A stretch of 64,000 nt of DNA from Helicobacter pylori NCTC 11637 = CCUG 17874 = ATCC 43504 = JCM 12093 (GCF_900478295.1 NZ_LS483488.1:992001-1056000); one strand, 5' to 3'; shown: positions 49,773 to 58,343, counted from the first letter of the stretch. Notes: generated by a model from the sequence alone, not told the origin. Made by a program: numbers and translations.

Positions 49773-50132
49773 TTATCCATTTGACGAAGAAACCATCACA
49801 ACCGCTATTGCAAAACCAGCGTCATGGCTGATGCTCGCGCTCAAGCTTTGGATGTTGAAATAATCCATTTTTTCTTTAGAAAGGGTGATTAAGGGGGCGT
49901 TTTTAGGGCTTTTAGAGATTTTTATATCCAAAAAACTTAATTCCTTACCAATACCCACTTGAAGAGCTTTAGAGCAAGCCTCTTTAAGCGCGAAAAACCC
50001 GGCGATACTGCTGGATTTATCCTTGCATAAAACGATCTCACTTGGCGATAAAAAACGCTCTAAAAACTTCATTTTAAAGCGTTTTATACACTTTTCTACC
50101 CTAGCAATAGAGACAATATCTATGCCAATCAT
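49773..50132 (-). CDS. acpS: Holo-[acyl-carrier-protein] synthase
   Basis: Transfers 4'-phosphopantetheine from CoA to acyl carrier protein. The 119 residues start MIGIDIVSIARVEK with the metal aspartate and contain GFFALKEACSKAL, the second signature with the catalytic glutamate and lysine, then SASISHDAGFAIAVV. Follows fliL by 6 nt. Confidence 0.95.
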   Translation of the reverse strand: MIGIDIVSIARVEKCIKRFKMKFLERFLSPSEIVLCKDKSSSIAGFFALKEACSKALQVGIGKELSFLDIKISKSPKNAPLITLSKEKMDYFNIQSLSASISHDAGFAIAVVMVSSSNG

Positions 50133-50138
50133 TTAAAA

Positions 50139-50690
50139 TTATTGGATGATAAAATCAGTGAAAAAGACATTTTTAATAAAGCCATCAATCAAAAACGAAT
50201 TCAAATGGCTCTTAATCTCGTCTTTAAGCTTGTTTTTGCCCTTGTTGGTAACCACTTCTTCCACGCTTTTAGACGACAGAATCTCTATAATCGTGTCTTT
50301 AATCGCTGTGTCTTTAACCTTGACTTCATTCAAAAGCTTTTCATTACTCAATTCTAACGAAATAGAAGCCTTAAGGTAGCGTCTGCCATTTTGAGAGACT
50401 AAATTCACCGCAAAAGGCGCATCAATCGCATACAAAGGCCCAAGCACCAAATATTGCTGGATATTAGAGCCTTCTTTAGCCTCTTGATTCTTGTTCGCCA
50501 TAGGATTAGCTTGAACTTCTTGGGTGTTTTTAGAAGCGTTTTCTTTAGATTCTTCCTTATTCCCCATAAGCAGCATGATAATCACCCCCACCAATAAAAG
50601 CATCACTAACACGCTTCCAATAATGACAAATAAAAGGGCCTTGCTTTTTTTTTGGGGTTGTTGCGCGGTATTTTCTTGTTCTTCTGCCAT
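50139..50690 (-). CDS. fliL: Flagellar basal-body-associated protein FliL
   Basis: Single-pass inner-membrane protein that surrounds the stator units and supports motor torque. The 183 residues comprise a short cytoplasmic segment, one helix (LLFVIIGSVLVMLLLVGVII), an acidic linker and a periplasmic stomatin-like domain (YLVLGPLYAIDAPFAVNLVS, ISLELSNEKLLNEV) ending FTDFIIQ. Lies between rsmD and acpS with 6-8 nt gaps; its partners motA and motB are at 54.6 kb. Confidence 0.92.
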   Translation of the reverse strand: MAEEQENTAQQPQKKSKALLFVIIGSVLVMLLLVGVIIMLLMGNKEESKENASKNTQEVQANPMANKNQEAKEGSNIQQYLVLGPLYAIDAPFAVNLVSQNGRRYLKASISLELSNEKLLNEVKVKDTAIKDTIIEILSSKSVEEVVTNKGKNKLKDEIKSHLNSFLIDGFIKNVFFTDFIIQ

Positions 50691-50698
50691 GCCTATTC

Positions 50699-51301
50699 CT
50701 ATTGAAAATAAGTTAAAGTGGTTTTTCCAAATTTTTTCTGTTTGATTATAGCTAAAGTTACAAGACTTTTAGGCATTTCATGCACGCTTTCATGCTCAAA
50801 AACCACTAAAAGATTTTTTGAATGAGAGCGTTTTAATAACCTTTCTAAAGCGTGAAAACATTTTTCATAAATCCCTAAAAACCCGCTTGTTTCAAAAGGA
50901 GGATCTAAATAAATAATATTCAAAACGCCATTTTTTAAACGCAGCGTAGGCAAAAGATTGAAAGCGTCATCTAAAAAAGTTTGGATTTCCATTTCCTTTT
51001 TCAAGCGGTTTTTAAAAAGGGAAATATTTTCTAAAAGTGTCTTATAAGCGTTTTTATTTTGCTCAAAAAACACCGCGCTTTTAGCCCCCCTACTCAAAGC
51101 CTCTAAACCCATAGAAGCGCTGCCTGAAAACACTTCTATAAAGTGCACTCCTATAATTTCTGCTTGCAAGGTGTTAAAAAACGACTCTCTTACGATCGCT
51201 TTGGTGGGGCGCGTGCTAGAAACGTTAGGCAAATTCAAGCCTAATCCCTTACAAACCCCCCCAATGATCTTAAATTTTTTTACTGGCTGATGATTTGGCA
51301 T
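50699..51301 (-). CDS. rsmD: 16S rRNA (guanine966-N2)-methyltransferase RsmD
   Basis: Methylates G966 of 16S rRNA. The 200 residues contain RPTKAIVRESFFNTLQ, the SAM-binding FIEVFSGSASMGLEALSRG and the catalytic IIYLDPPFE (DPPF/Y motif). Its 5' end overlaps the upstream unknown gene by 22 nt, which suggests coupling. Confidence 0.93.
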   Translation of the reverse strand: MPNHQPVKKFKIIGGVCKGLGLNLPNVSSTRPTKAIVRESFFNTLQAEIIGVHFIEVFSGSASMGLEALSRGAKSAVFFEQNKNAYKTLLENISLFKNRLKKEMEIQTFLDDAFNLLPTLRLKNGVLNIIYLDPPFETSGFLGIYEKCFHALERLLKRSHSKNLLVVFEHESVHEMPKSLVTLAIIKQKKFGKTTLTYFQ

Positions 51302-51606
51302 AATTTGTGGGTGTATTCTTCTAGCAATTGCTTAATCTTTTGCTCTTTAGAAAATTGGATTTCTTCGCAAGGTTTTTCGCTCGTCTTTAAAGCGCGATAA
51401 AAATTTTTTACATCTTCTTTCACGCTCTGTTTAGTGAAAGGCTTTCTTAAGCATTCTTCTATAAAGCATAGGGGCTTATTAATCTCTAGCGTTTCATCAT
51501 CGCTTAAAACAAGATCGCAAACTTCCATAGGAGAGAGACAATCGCTCAAATAAAATTCCAAACTCCTTTGGATCAACAAAGACTTGCAAGAAAGAAAAAT
51601 TTTCAA
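51280..51606 (-). CDS. Small protein of unknown function upstream of rsmD
   Basis: A 108-residue protein without a signal or membrane segment. It starts MKIFLSCKSLLIQRSLEFYL, has an acidic centre (CDLVLSDDETLEINKPLCF) and a lysine-rich helical end. It heads the minus-strand unit with rsmD, fliL and acpS and overlaps rsmD by 22 nt. The first 60 residues might form a compact alpha/beta fold; no family recognised. Corresponds to HP0811. Confidence 0.65.
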   Translation of the reverse strand: MKIFLSCKSLLIQRSLEFYLSDCLSPMEVCDLVLSDDETLEINKPLCFIEECLRKPFTKQSVKEDVKNFYRALKTSEKPCEEIQFSKEQKIKQLLEEYTHKLCQIISQ

Positions 51607-51759
51607 AAAACCCCCTTTATCCCATCAATAGGCTTAAATTGTTTCAAATTATAGCGATTCTTTCTTTTTAATACCAATCTTAAATAAATACGATCAAAAA
51701 TTGTTTCATTTTGTAAAAAAGAAAAACAGAATGTTAAAAATAAAGCTCAAATAACATCG

Positions 51760-51785
51760 TTTTTTTTTTTTTTTTTTGGTATAAT
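51760..51785 (+). promoter_or_regulatory. sRNA promoter with a T18 homopolymer
   Basis: An unbroken run of 18 T (51760-51777) ends two bases before a perfect TATAAT (51780-51785). Varying the length of this tract would change the spacing and curvature upstream of the -10 and so promoter strength. This matches the published description of the NikS promoter. Confidence 0.8.
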
Positions 51786-51791
51786 GCTCGG

Positions 51792-51900
51792 CGAAGGTAA
51801 GAGCGAAAGGCGTATTATATTCCTTCCTTCTTTACTATAACTTAGCATTTTAATCAACTTTTTCATTAAAATGTCCTGACGCTCTTACCTTAATTGAAAA
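51792..51900 (+). ncRNA. nikS: Small RNA NikS (HPnc4160); 3' end approximate
   Basis: Predicted RNA from about 51792. Its ends pair through a 12-bp perfect inverted repeat (AAGGTAAGAGCG at 51794-51805; CGCTCTTACCTT at 51880-51891), and an inner hairpin has 9-bp arms (CATTTTAAT, 51846-51854; ATTAAAATG, 51865-51873). Location between HP0811 and HP0812 and the T tract identify it, from memory, as NikS, a nickel/NikR-controlled sRNA reported to repress CagA, VacA and outer-membrane protein genes. The true 3' end may lie further downstream; the rest of the gap up to 52081 shows only a C7-T5 run near 51984. No ORF here. Confidence 0.75.
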
Positions 51901-52081
51901 AGCAAGTCAGCCTCTCTCAACTTTTCACGCAAACTAACCTTGAAAGCGTAGTGTTTCATAGTAAATGCTTAGTGTTTAATATTCTAAAATCCAAGATACC
52001 AATCCCCCCCTTTTTCCCCTTTAAAAATACGCAAACTCTTTATTTTATTAATTATTATTAGATTGCCAAAATGCTTTTAAT

Positions 52082-53092
52082 TTACATTTTATTTTTTTTC
52101 ACAAACTCTAACGCTTTGAAACGCTCCCCCAAGCCCCCAGGGCTAATTAGTGGCTTGATTTTAGCCGCTTCTTTTAAATACCTTTCATAACCCACGCTCT
52201 TTGAAAATGTTTCTAACAATTCCATAAGCCCCATATCCAATAAAGCGTTAGCCTGCGTTTTAAAAAATGAAAATTTTGCATGGTGTTTTTCAAACAAAAA
52301 ACGCACTAAAGAAAAATTGACATCATAGGTCAAATCGCTCTTTTGATACAAAGAAGCTAAATTGTTTAAAATATCCTTAAAATCTAATACTTGGTGGTTT
52401 TTAAAGGCCCTTAAATGCATGTCTTTTCGCTCTAATTCATCGCCATAATCAAAGCTCAAAAACACCCAAGAAGAAGCCTCATTCAATTTTTCTAACAAAT
52501 CCTTAATGAAAGCCTCTAAAAATAACGGCGCGCACCCTTGTTTTAAATTCAAATTTTTAAGAAGTTCTTTAGTGGGTTCATCAATATTGCCCCAAACGCC
52601 CTTATGATCATGGGTAATAAAAAGCATTTGGTTATCTTTAATGATCTCGCAAGCGAACGCGTCAAACAATTCATTAGAGACAACAAACGCGCTTTTATTC
52701 CCCTTGAAATCTAGAGCTTTTAGATCGCAGATCATCAGATCCAATTGCGTGGCTTGTTTGAAAATGGTTCGTTGGAGTTTTTGCAATTCCTTTAAAGGTT
52801 CGCAGCTGACAAACGTGCATTTTTCCATTACGCCCACGCTCAAAGCGTTTAAAAAACTGGCTATATCGCTCAAAAAATGCCCATGATGAGAGCCAATTTC
52901 TACAATTTTTAAAGGCAAAAATAATTTTTCTTCTTCTAAAAGCTTGATGATATAAAACGCAACAGCGCCTCCAAAAAACTTGCTCAAAGACACCGAAGTG
53001 TAAAAATCCCCTTTTTGACCGATTAGTGCTTTTTTGTAATACCCCTTTTCTCCATAAAGCCACTCTTGCATGTAATTCCCAAACGATCGCAC
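52082..53092 (-). CDS. MidA/NDUFAF7-family SAM-dependent methyltransferase
   Basis: The 336 residues show the DUF185/MidA hallmarks: YGEKGYY near the N-terminus, IGQKGDFYTSVSLSKFFGG, the SAM site VEIGSHHGHFLSDIASFL and SNELFDAFACEII. Mitochondrial NDUFAF7 methylates an arginine of complex I subunit NDUFS2; H. pylori has a complex I-like enzyme, so a similar role is possible but unproven. The N-terminus is slightly short. It is monocistronic and converges with the sRNA locus. Corresponds to HP0812. Confidence 0.82.
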   Translation of the reverse strand: MRSFGNYMQEWLYGEKGYYKKALIGQKGDFYTSVSLSKFFGGAVAFYIIKLLEEEKLFLPLKIVEIGSHHGHFLSDIASFLNALSVGVMEKCTFVSCEPLKELQKLQRTIFKQATQLDLMICDLKALDFKGNKSAFVVSNELFDAFACEIIKDNQMLFITHDHKGVWGNIDEPTKELLKNLNLKQGCAPLFLEAFIKDLLEKLNEASSWVFLSFDYGDELERKDMHLRAFKNHQVLDFKDILNNLASLYQKSDLTYDVNFSLVRFLFEKHHAKFSFFKTQANALLDMGLMELLETFSKSVGYERYLKEAAKIKPLISPGGLGERFKALEFVKKNKM

Positions 53093-53170
53093 GATTTTCC
53101 TTTCATTAAACTCATCTCAACCAACAATAACAGAAGCGCTATTCTAGTCAAAATCGCCTTATTTTTGCGC

Positions 53171-53176
53171 TATGAT
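53171..53176 (+). promoter_or_regulatory. Candidate -10 of the MBL hydrolase-thiF-motAB run
   Basis: TATGAT located 49 nt before the TTG start at 53225 in the divergent gap with the methyltransferase gene. It overlaps an inverted repeat ATGATT ttc AATCAT. Confidence 0.45.
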
Positions 53177-53224
53177 TTTCAATCATGATGACTTTTTAAA
53201 ACTAGTTTGAAGGGAGTTTGGAGT

Positions 53225-53842
53225 TTGGAAATTTTAAGGCGAGAATGCGGGGCGGTGGAAGAAAACGCTTATATTGTGAAGCTTTCTAGTGGGATAGATT
53301 TTATTATCGATCCCGGATTTTCTAGCAGCGAATGGGTGTTAGAAAACGCCAAAAACCCTAAGGCGATTTTAATCACGCATGGGCATTATGATCATGTATG
53401 GGATAGCGCTCAATTGTCAAAACTCCTTAAAAACACCCCCATTTACGCCCCCAAAGACGATGTTTTTATGCTAGAAAATGATATTTTCCATTTAGGCATG
53501 CCGGTTTTTAGCCCCAATTTTAGCGTGCCTTGCAATAAGGGTTGCACCACTTTAGAGATAGCAAACACTACCATTAAATACTGGCATTTTCCCGGACACA
53601 CGCCCGGTTGCTCTATCATAGAAATAGAAGGGGTGATTTTTAGCGGGGATTTTATTTTTTATCGCAGCATTGGCCGCTATGATTTCCCTTATTCTAATGA
53701 AAAAGACATGAAAGAGTCCCTGTTAAGGTTTCAAAATTTAGATTTCCCTAAAGACATAGAGATTTATCCAGGGCATGGGGATAAGACGAGTTTTTTTGCT
53801 GAAAGAGAGCATTCTAAAATTTGGGTTTCAAGGATGGCTTAA
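53225..53842 (+). CDS. Metallo-beta-lactamase-fold hydrolase (glyoxalase II-like)
   Basis: The start is a TTG at 53225 with AGGGAG 8 nt upstream; the frame is open from 53207. The 205-residue product has the binuclear-metal motif THGHYDHVWD, then HFPGHTPGCSIIEI, IFSGDFIFYRSIGRYD and PGHGDKTSF. This is the short glyoxalase II/YcbL-type group, which hydrolyses small thioesters; the precise substrate is unknown. Its stop codon is followed directly by the start of the ThiF-like gene. Confidence 0.85.
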   Translation: MEILRRECGAVEENAYIVKLSSGIDFIIDPGFSSSEWVLENAKNPKAILITHGHYDHVWDSAQLSKLLKNTPIYAPKDDVFMLENDIFHLGMPVFSPNFSVPCNKGCTTLEIANTTIKYWHFPGHTPGCSIIEIEGVIFSGDFIFYRSIGRYDFPYSNEKDMKESLLRFQNLDFPKDIEIYPGHGDKTSFFAEREHSKIWVSRMA

Positions 53843-54610
53843 TTGTTAAGCCGGCTAGAAAAAGAGCGTTATTTGCGCCATATCATGCTAGAAGATGTGG
53901 GCGAAGAAGGCCAATTGAAGCTTTTAAAATCTAGCGTTTTAGTCGTTGGGGCTGGGGGTCTTGGATCGGCGGTTTTGATGTATTTGTGTGCCGCTGGGGT
54001 AGGAAAAATAGGCATTGTAGATTTTGATGTGGTGGATATGAGTAATTTGCAACGCCAAATCATCCATTCACAGGATTTTTTAAACCAACCTAAAGCCTCT
54101 AGCGCGAAAGCGCGCTTAAAACAACTCAATGCTGGTATTGAAATAGAGGCTTTTGAAGAACGCTTTAAGGCTCATAACGCTCTTTCTCTTATAGAGCCTT
54201 ATGATTTCATCATAGACGCTACAGACAATTTCAACGCTAAATTTTTGATCAATGACGCTTGCGTGTTAGCCCAAAAACCCTATTCGCATGCCGGGGTTTT
54301 AAAATACAGGGGGCAAAGCATGAGCGTTTTACCCCATAGCGCATGCTTAGCGTGTGTTTTTGATAAGCCCCCTAAAAAGGGATTAAATCCTATTTCAGGG
54401 CTTTTTGGGGTCTTACCTGGAGTTTTAGGGTGCATCCAAGCGAGCGAATGCCTTAAATATTTTTTAGGATTTGAAACTTTACTTATAAATACTTTACTTA
54501 TAGCCGATATTAAAACGATGGATTTTAAAAAAATTCAAGCACCCAAAAACCCTGAATGTAGGGTTTGTGGCACGCATAAAATCACGCATTTACAGGATTA
54601 TGAAATTTAG
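53843..54610 (+). CDS. ThiF/MoeB-family adenylyltransferase
   Basis: E1-like enzyme that adenylates the C-terminal Gly-Gly of a ubiquitin-fold sulfur carrier. The 255 residues contain YLRHIMLEDVGEEGQLKLL, the nucleotide site VVGAGGLGSAVLMYLCAAGV, FDVVDMSNLQRQI and DATDNFNAKFLIND; CLAC and CRVC supply the structural zinc. In this window the obvious partner is MoaD, favouring a MoeB role, although ThiS is an alternative. The start is TTG immediately after the previous stop. Confidence 0.88.
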   Translation: MLSRLEKERYLRHIMLEDVGEEGQLKLLKSSVLVVGAGGLGSAVLMYLCAAGVGKIGIVDFDVVDMSNLQRQIIHSQDFLNQPKASSAKARLKQLNAGIEIEAFEERFKAHNALSLIEPYDFIIDATDNFNAKFLINDACVLAQKPYSHAGVLKYRGQSMSVLPHSACLACVFDKPPKKGLNPISGLFGVLPGVLGCIQASECLKYFLGFETLLINTLLIADIKTMDFKKIQAPKNPECRVCGTHKITHLQDYEI

Positions 54611-54625
54611 ATTAAGGGGTAAGTT

Positions 54626-55399
54626 TTGGATTTATCAACCATACTAGGCTTGGTATTGGCGGTCGCTTCTATTTCGCTAGGCGATATTTTAGAAGATGGC
54701 AACCCGTTGCACATTATCCATTTGAGTTCAGTCATCATCATCGTGCCTACTTCGCTTTTTGCCGCCATGACAGGCACGCATGCGCGTTACGTAAAAGCCG
54801 CTTACAAAGAGATAAAAATTGTTTTTTTAAACCCTAAAATCAATTTAAACGAAACCATTAAAAATTTAGTGGAATTAGCCACTCTGGCTAGAAAAGATGG
54901 GGTGTTGAGTTTGGAGGGGCGAGTGGCGCAAATTGAAGACGATTTCACCCGTAATGGTTTGTCTATGATTATAGATGGCAAGGATTTAAAATCCGTTAAG
55001 GAAAGCTTAGAAATCAGTATTGAAGAAATGGAAGAGTATTACCACGGCGCCGCTCATTATTGGGAGACGGCCGGTGAGACCGCTCCTACTATGGGGTTAG
55101 TGGGGGCGGTTATGGGGCTTATGCTAGCCTTACAAAAACTAGACAACCCGGCTGAAATGGCAGCAGGGATCGCTGGGGCTTTTACGGCTACTGTTACAGG
55201 GATTATGTGTTCTTATGCGATTTTTGGCCCTTTTGGGCATAAGCTCAAGGCTAAGTCTAAAGACATTATCAAAGAAAAAACCGTTCTTTTAGAGGGGATT
55301 TTAGGCATCGCTAATGGGGAAAACCCAAGGGATTTAGAAAACAAACTCTTAAACTACATCGCTCCCGGTGAGCCTAAAAAATCCCAATTTGAGGGTTAA
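54626..55399 (+). CDS. motA: Flagellar motor stator protein MotA
   Basis: Proton-channel stator subunit. The 257 residues have four membrane helices (first two near 1-55, last two near 150-205), a cytoplasmic loop with the charged residues that push the rotor (TLARKDGVLSLEGRVAQIE) and the proline-containing ETAPTMGLVGAVMGL. Starts with TTG behind AAGGGG. Two nt separate it from motB. Confidence 0.96.
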   Translation: MDLSTILGLVLAVASISLGDILEDGNPLHIIHLSSVIIIVPTSLFAAMTGTHARYVKAAYKEIKIVFLNPKINLNETIKNLVELATLARKDGVLSLEGRVAQIEDDFTRNGLSMIIDGKDLKSVKESLEISIEEMEEYYHGAAHYWETAGETAPTMGLVGAVMGLMLALQKLDNPAEMAAGIAGAFTATVTGIMCSYAIFGPFGHKLKAKSKDIIKEKTVLLEGILGIANGENPRDLENKLLNYIAPGEPKKSQFEG

Positions 55400-55401
55400 A
55401 G

Positions 55402-56169
55402 ATGGCTAAGAAAAACAAACCCACCGAATGCCCCGCCGGCGAAAAATGGGCGGTTCCTTATGCGGACTTTTTGTCGTTGTTGCTCGCGCTTTTTATCGCT
55501 CTTTATGCCATTTCAGCGGTCAATAAATCCAAAGTGGAAGCCTTAAAAACCGAATTTATTAAGATTTTTAATTACGCTCCCAAGCCAGAGGCGATGCAGC
55601 CGGTTGTAGTGATCCCGCCTGATTCAGGGAAAGAAGAAGAGCAAATGGCGAGCGAAAGCTCCAAGCCGGCTTCGCAAAATACCGAAACAAAAGCCATTAT
55701 CGCTCGCAAAGGCGAAGGCAGTGTTTTAGAGCAAATTGATCAAGGCTCTATTTTAAAGCTCCCCTCTAGTTTATTATTTGAAAACGCCACTTCAGATGCT
55801 ATCAATCAAGACATGATGCTTTATCTTGAACGGATCGCTAAAATCATTCAAAAACTCCCTAAAAGGGTGCATATCAATGTGAGAGGCTTTACGGATAATA
55901 CGCCTTTAACTAAAACCCGTTTTAAAAGCCATTATGAATTAGCCGCCAATCGCGCTTATAGGGTGATGAAAGTCCTTATACAATACGGCGTGGATCCTAA
56001 CCAATTGTCTTTTTCTTCTTACGGCTCTACCAACCCTATCGCGCCTAATGACTCCCTAGAAAACAGAATGAAAAACAATCGTGTGGAAATCTTTTTTTCA
56101 ACCGATGCGAACGATTTGAGTAAGATCCATTCTATTTTAGATGAAGAATTCAATCCCCACCAAGAATGA
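55402..56169 (+). CDS. motB: Flagellar motor stator protein MotB
   Basis: Stator subunit that anchors to peptidoglycan. The 255 residues have one helix with the proton-carrying aspartate (KWAVPYADFLSLLLALFIAL), a plug/linker region and the OmpA-like domain with NVRGFTDNTPL, YELAANRAYRVM and NRMKNNRVEIFF. It overlaps the next gene by 4 nt. Confidence 0.96.
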   Translation: MAKKNKPTECPAGEKWAVPYADFLSLLLALFIALYAISAVNKSKVEALKTEFIKIFNYAPKPEAMQPVVVIPPDSGKEEEQMASESSKPASQNTETKAIIARKGEGSVLEQIDQGSILKLPSSLLFENATSDAINQDMMLYLERIAKIIQKLPKRVHINVRGFTDNTPLTKTRFKSHYELAANRAYRVMKVLIQYGVDPNQLSFSSYGSTNPIAPNDSLENRMKNNRVEIFFSTDANDLSKIHSILDEEFNPHQE

Positions 56170-56612
56170 ATCGCATGAAACGAATTTTTTTGTCAATCTT
56201 TTTGTTGTTAGCGAGCCTTACTGCTAGAGAGAAGGACGCTTCTTCAAACCTTTTTGATTTGATTGATAAGGGGATCAACAGAGAACAAGAGTTAAAAGAG
56301 CAGGAGCAAAAAACGCGCTTAAAACTGGCTCAAAGCCCTTTAGTAGCGTTAGAGATTGTCCCCCAAGAAACGCCCTATTTAGAATGGCAAGGGGCTAGAG
56401 AGTCGTATTATTTGAAGGTGAGCGCTGTAGTGGAGAGCGTGGTTATTTTAAAGATTGACATCAATCAAGGGCGTTCTTGCTCGCTCTACCCCACGCCTAA
56501 AAGCGTTTCTTTAGTGAGGAATCAAAGCGTAGCCTATGAAATTTTATGCGAAAACCAGCCACTATGGATAGAAGTGAGCACGAATTTAGGCAAACGCACC
56601 TTTCAGTTTTAA
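56166..56612 (+). CDS. Small secreted protein of unknown function after motB
   Basis: A 148-residue protein with a signal peptide (cut after LLASLTA), a charged helical segment (DLIDKGINREQELKEQEQK) and a C-terminal beta-rich domain with two cysteines (GRSCSLYP and EILCENQ), likely a periplasmic disulphide. ATGA overlap with motB suggests coupling and perhaps a stator-related role, which is inference only. Corresponds to HP0817. Confidence 0.72.
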   Translation: MNRMKRIFLSIFLLLASLTAREKDASSNLFDLIDKGINREQELKEQEQKTRLKLAQSPLVALEIVPQETPYLEWQGARESYYLKVSAVVESVVILKIDINQGRSCSLYPTPKSVSLVRNQSVAYEILCENQPLWIEVSTNLGKRTFQF

Positions 56613-56676
56613 CCTGCAACCAACATTAAAGAATGCCTTTAGCGTTTTAAAACCCCTTTATTCAAATAAGTTTGGT

Positions 56677-56682
56677 TATAAT
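56677..56682 (+). promoter_or_regulatory. -10 element giving a leaderless osmoprotectant-transporter mRNA
   Basis: TATAAT lies 7 nt before the ATG at 56690, so transcription would begin at or next to the start codon. It falls inside the longer open frame (TTG at 56672), which argues against that earlier start. Confidence 0.55.
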
Positions 56683-56689
56683 GCCAAGC

Positions 56690-58342
56690 ATGGGCATTTT
56701 TAAACAATTGATCAAAGAATTGTATGAATGGTTGCTCCATTCTATAGATGTGGCTACGCAGCATTTAGTTGCTATGGTGTTAAAAATAAGCATGGTAAAA
56801 TATTTGATAAAAGAATTTCATGATCGCTTTATTTACTTTATAGACTTGCTCGCACAGCATTTTATCATCGTTGCGCTTTCTGGTTTTCTCGTGCTGGTGT
56901 TTGGGGTTTTGATTGGGGCTTTTGTGTTTTATAACTCAAAGGCCAGGGCGTTTTTGCTCCCTGTGGTGAATTTCCTCTACACCATCCCATCGCTAGCGTT
57001 ATTCGCGTTATTCATTCCTGTGATTGGGGTGGGGTTAAAAAACGCGCTTTTAGTGTTGGTCTTATACGGCTTATTGCCCATTGTCCATAGCACTTATAAC
57101 GCTTTAAAAGAGGTGAGAGAAGAGGTCATTAAGGCCGCTGTTGGGCTAGGGTGTAACCCCAAAGAGTTGTTTTTTAAAGTGCGATTCTTGCTCGCTATCC
57201 CCCAAATTTTAGCGGGTTTAAGGATTGCGGTGGTGATGCTAGTGGCGATGGCTGGGATTGGGGCGCTCATTGGGGCTGGGGGCTTAGGGCAGGCGATCTT
57301 TAGAGGGCTAAACACGCAAAACACCACGCTTTTAGTGGCGGGTAGTTTGATCATAGCTTTTTTTAGTGTTTTAGCGGATAAATTCGTGAGCGTCTTTCAG
57401 CATGAAAACGCTTTGCAACGCCTATTTTCTCAAAACGCTACCCAAAAACAAAAAAGAAGAGTTTATACTAATTTAGCGGTGTTTCTTTTTTTATTGCTAG
57501 CGAGCGCTTTATGGCTCATTCCTAGAAACGCCATAGAAGAAAAGCCCTTAGTCGTGGCGACAAAACCTAGCAGCGAGCAGTATATTTTGGGCGAGATTTT
57601 AAGCCTTTTGTTAGAAAAACACCATATCCCTATCAAGCGAGCGTTTGGCATTGGTGGGGGGACGATGAATATCCATCCGGCATTGATTAGGGGCGATTTT
57701 GATTTGTATGTGGAATATACCGGCACCGCTTGGGTGAACACGCTCAAAAACCCTTTGACTCAAAAAGTGGATTTTGAAACGATTAAAAAGCGTTATGAGA
57801 AGGAATTTAATCTTTTATGGGTGGGGCTTTTGGGCTTTAACAACACCTATTCTTTAGCGATTTCCAAAGAAGACGCTCAAAAATACGCGATTGAAACTTT
57901 CAGCGATTTAGCCTTTCATAGCCCGAATTTTGATTTTGGAGCGGAGTTTGACTTTTTTGAAAGAGAGGACGCTTTTAAGGGCTTAGTGAAAGTTTATCGC
58001 TTTCATTTTAGAAGTTTGCATGAAATGGATATTAATTTGCGTTATAAAAGTTTTGAATCCCATAAAATCAACGCTTTAGATGTCTTCACCACAGACGCTC
58101 AAATCAAAGAGTTGGATTTAAAGGTGCTTAAGGATGATAAAGGGTTTTTCCCTAATTATCAGGCCGGTATTGTTATAAGAAAAGAAATAGTAAAAAAATA
58201 TCCTGAAGCACTAGAAATCTTAGAAAAATTGGATTCAAAAATTAACGATGAGATGATGCAGGATTTAAACTATCAGGTGGAAGTGTTGAAAAAAAGCCCT
58301 AAAATCGTAGCTAAAGATTTTTTAGAAAGCTTGGGGTTATAG
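56690..58342 (+). CDS. proWX: Osmoprotectant ABC transporter, fused permease and substrate-binding protein (ProWX/OpuB-like)
   Basis: A single chain joins a permease (membrane helices about 45-280, with the EAA-type loop VREEVIKAAVGLGCNPKELF) and an OpuBC/ProX-like binding domain (about 290 to the end: VVATKPSSEQYILGEIL, YVEYTGTAWVNTL). It imports glycine betaine, choline or a related solute. The N-terminal 60 residues contain an imperfect duplication: QLIKELYEWLLHSIDVATQH and YLIKEFHDRFIYFIDLLAQH. The ATG at 56690 is preferred over the TTG at 56672 because the -10 lies between them. Two nt upstream of proV. Confidence 0.88.
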   Translation: MGIFKQLIKELYEWLLHSIDVATQHLVAMVLKISMVKYLIKEFHDRFIYFIDLLAQHFIIVALSGFLVLVFGVLIGAFVFYNSKARAFLLPVVNFLYTIPSLALFALFIPVIGVGLKNALLVLVLYGLLPIVHSTYNALKEVREEVIKAAVGLGCNPKELFFKVRFLLAIPQILAGLRIAVVMLVAMAGIGALIGAGGLGQAIFRGLNTQNTTLLVAGSLIIAFFSVLADKFVSVFQHENALQRLFSQNATQKQKRRVYTNLAVFLFLLLASALWLIPRNAIEEKPLVVATKPSSEQYILGEILSLLLEKHHIPIKRAFGIGGGTMNIHPALIRGDFDLYVEYTGTAWVNTLKNPLTQKVDFETIKKRYEKEFNLLWVGLLGFNNTYSLAISKEDAQKYAIETFSDLAFHSPNFDFGAEFDFFEREDAFKGLVKVYRFHFRSLHEMDINLRYKSFESHKINALDVFTTDAQIKELDLKVLKDDKGFFPNYQAGIVIRKEIVKKYPEALEILEKLDSKINDEMMQDLNYQVEVLKKSPKIVAKDFLESLGL

Positions 58343-58343
58343 C

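Noticed and set aside
51984..51995. C7-T5 run after the sRNA as a coding contingency tract
   Set aside because: Not within or next to any open reading frame.
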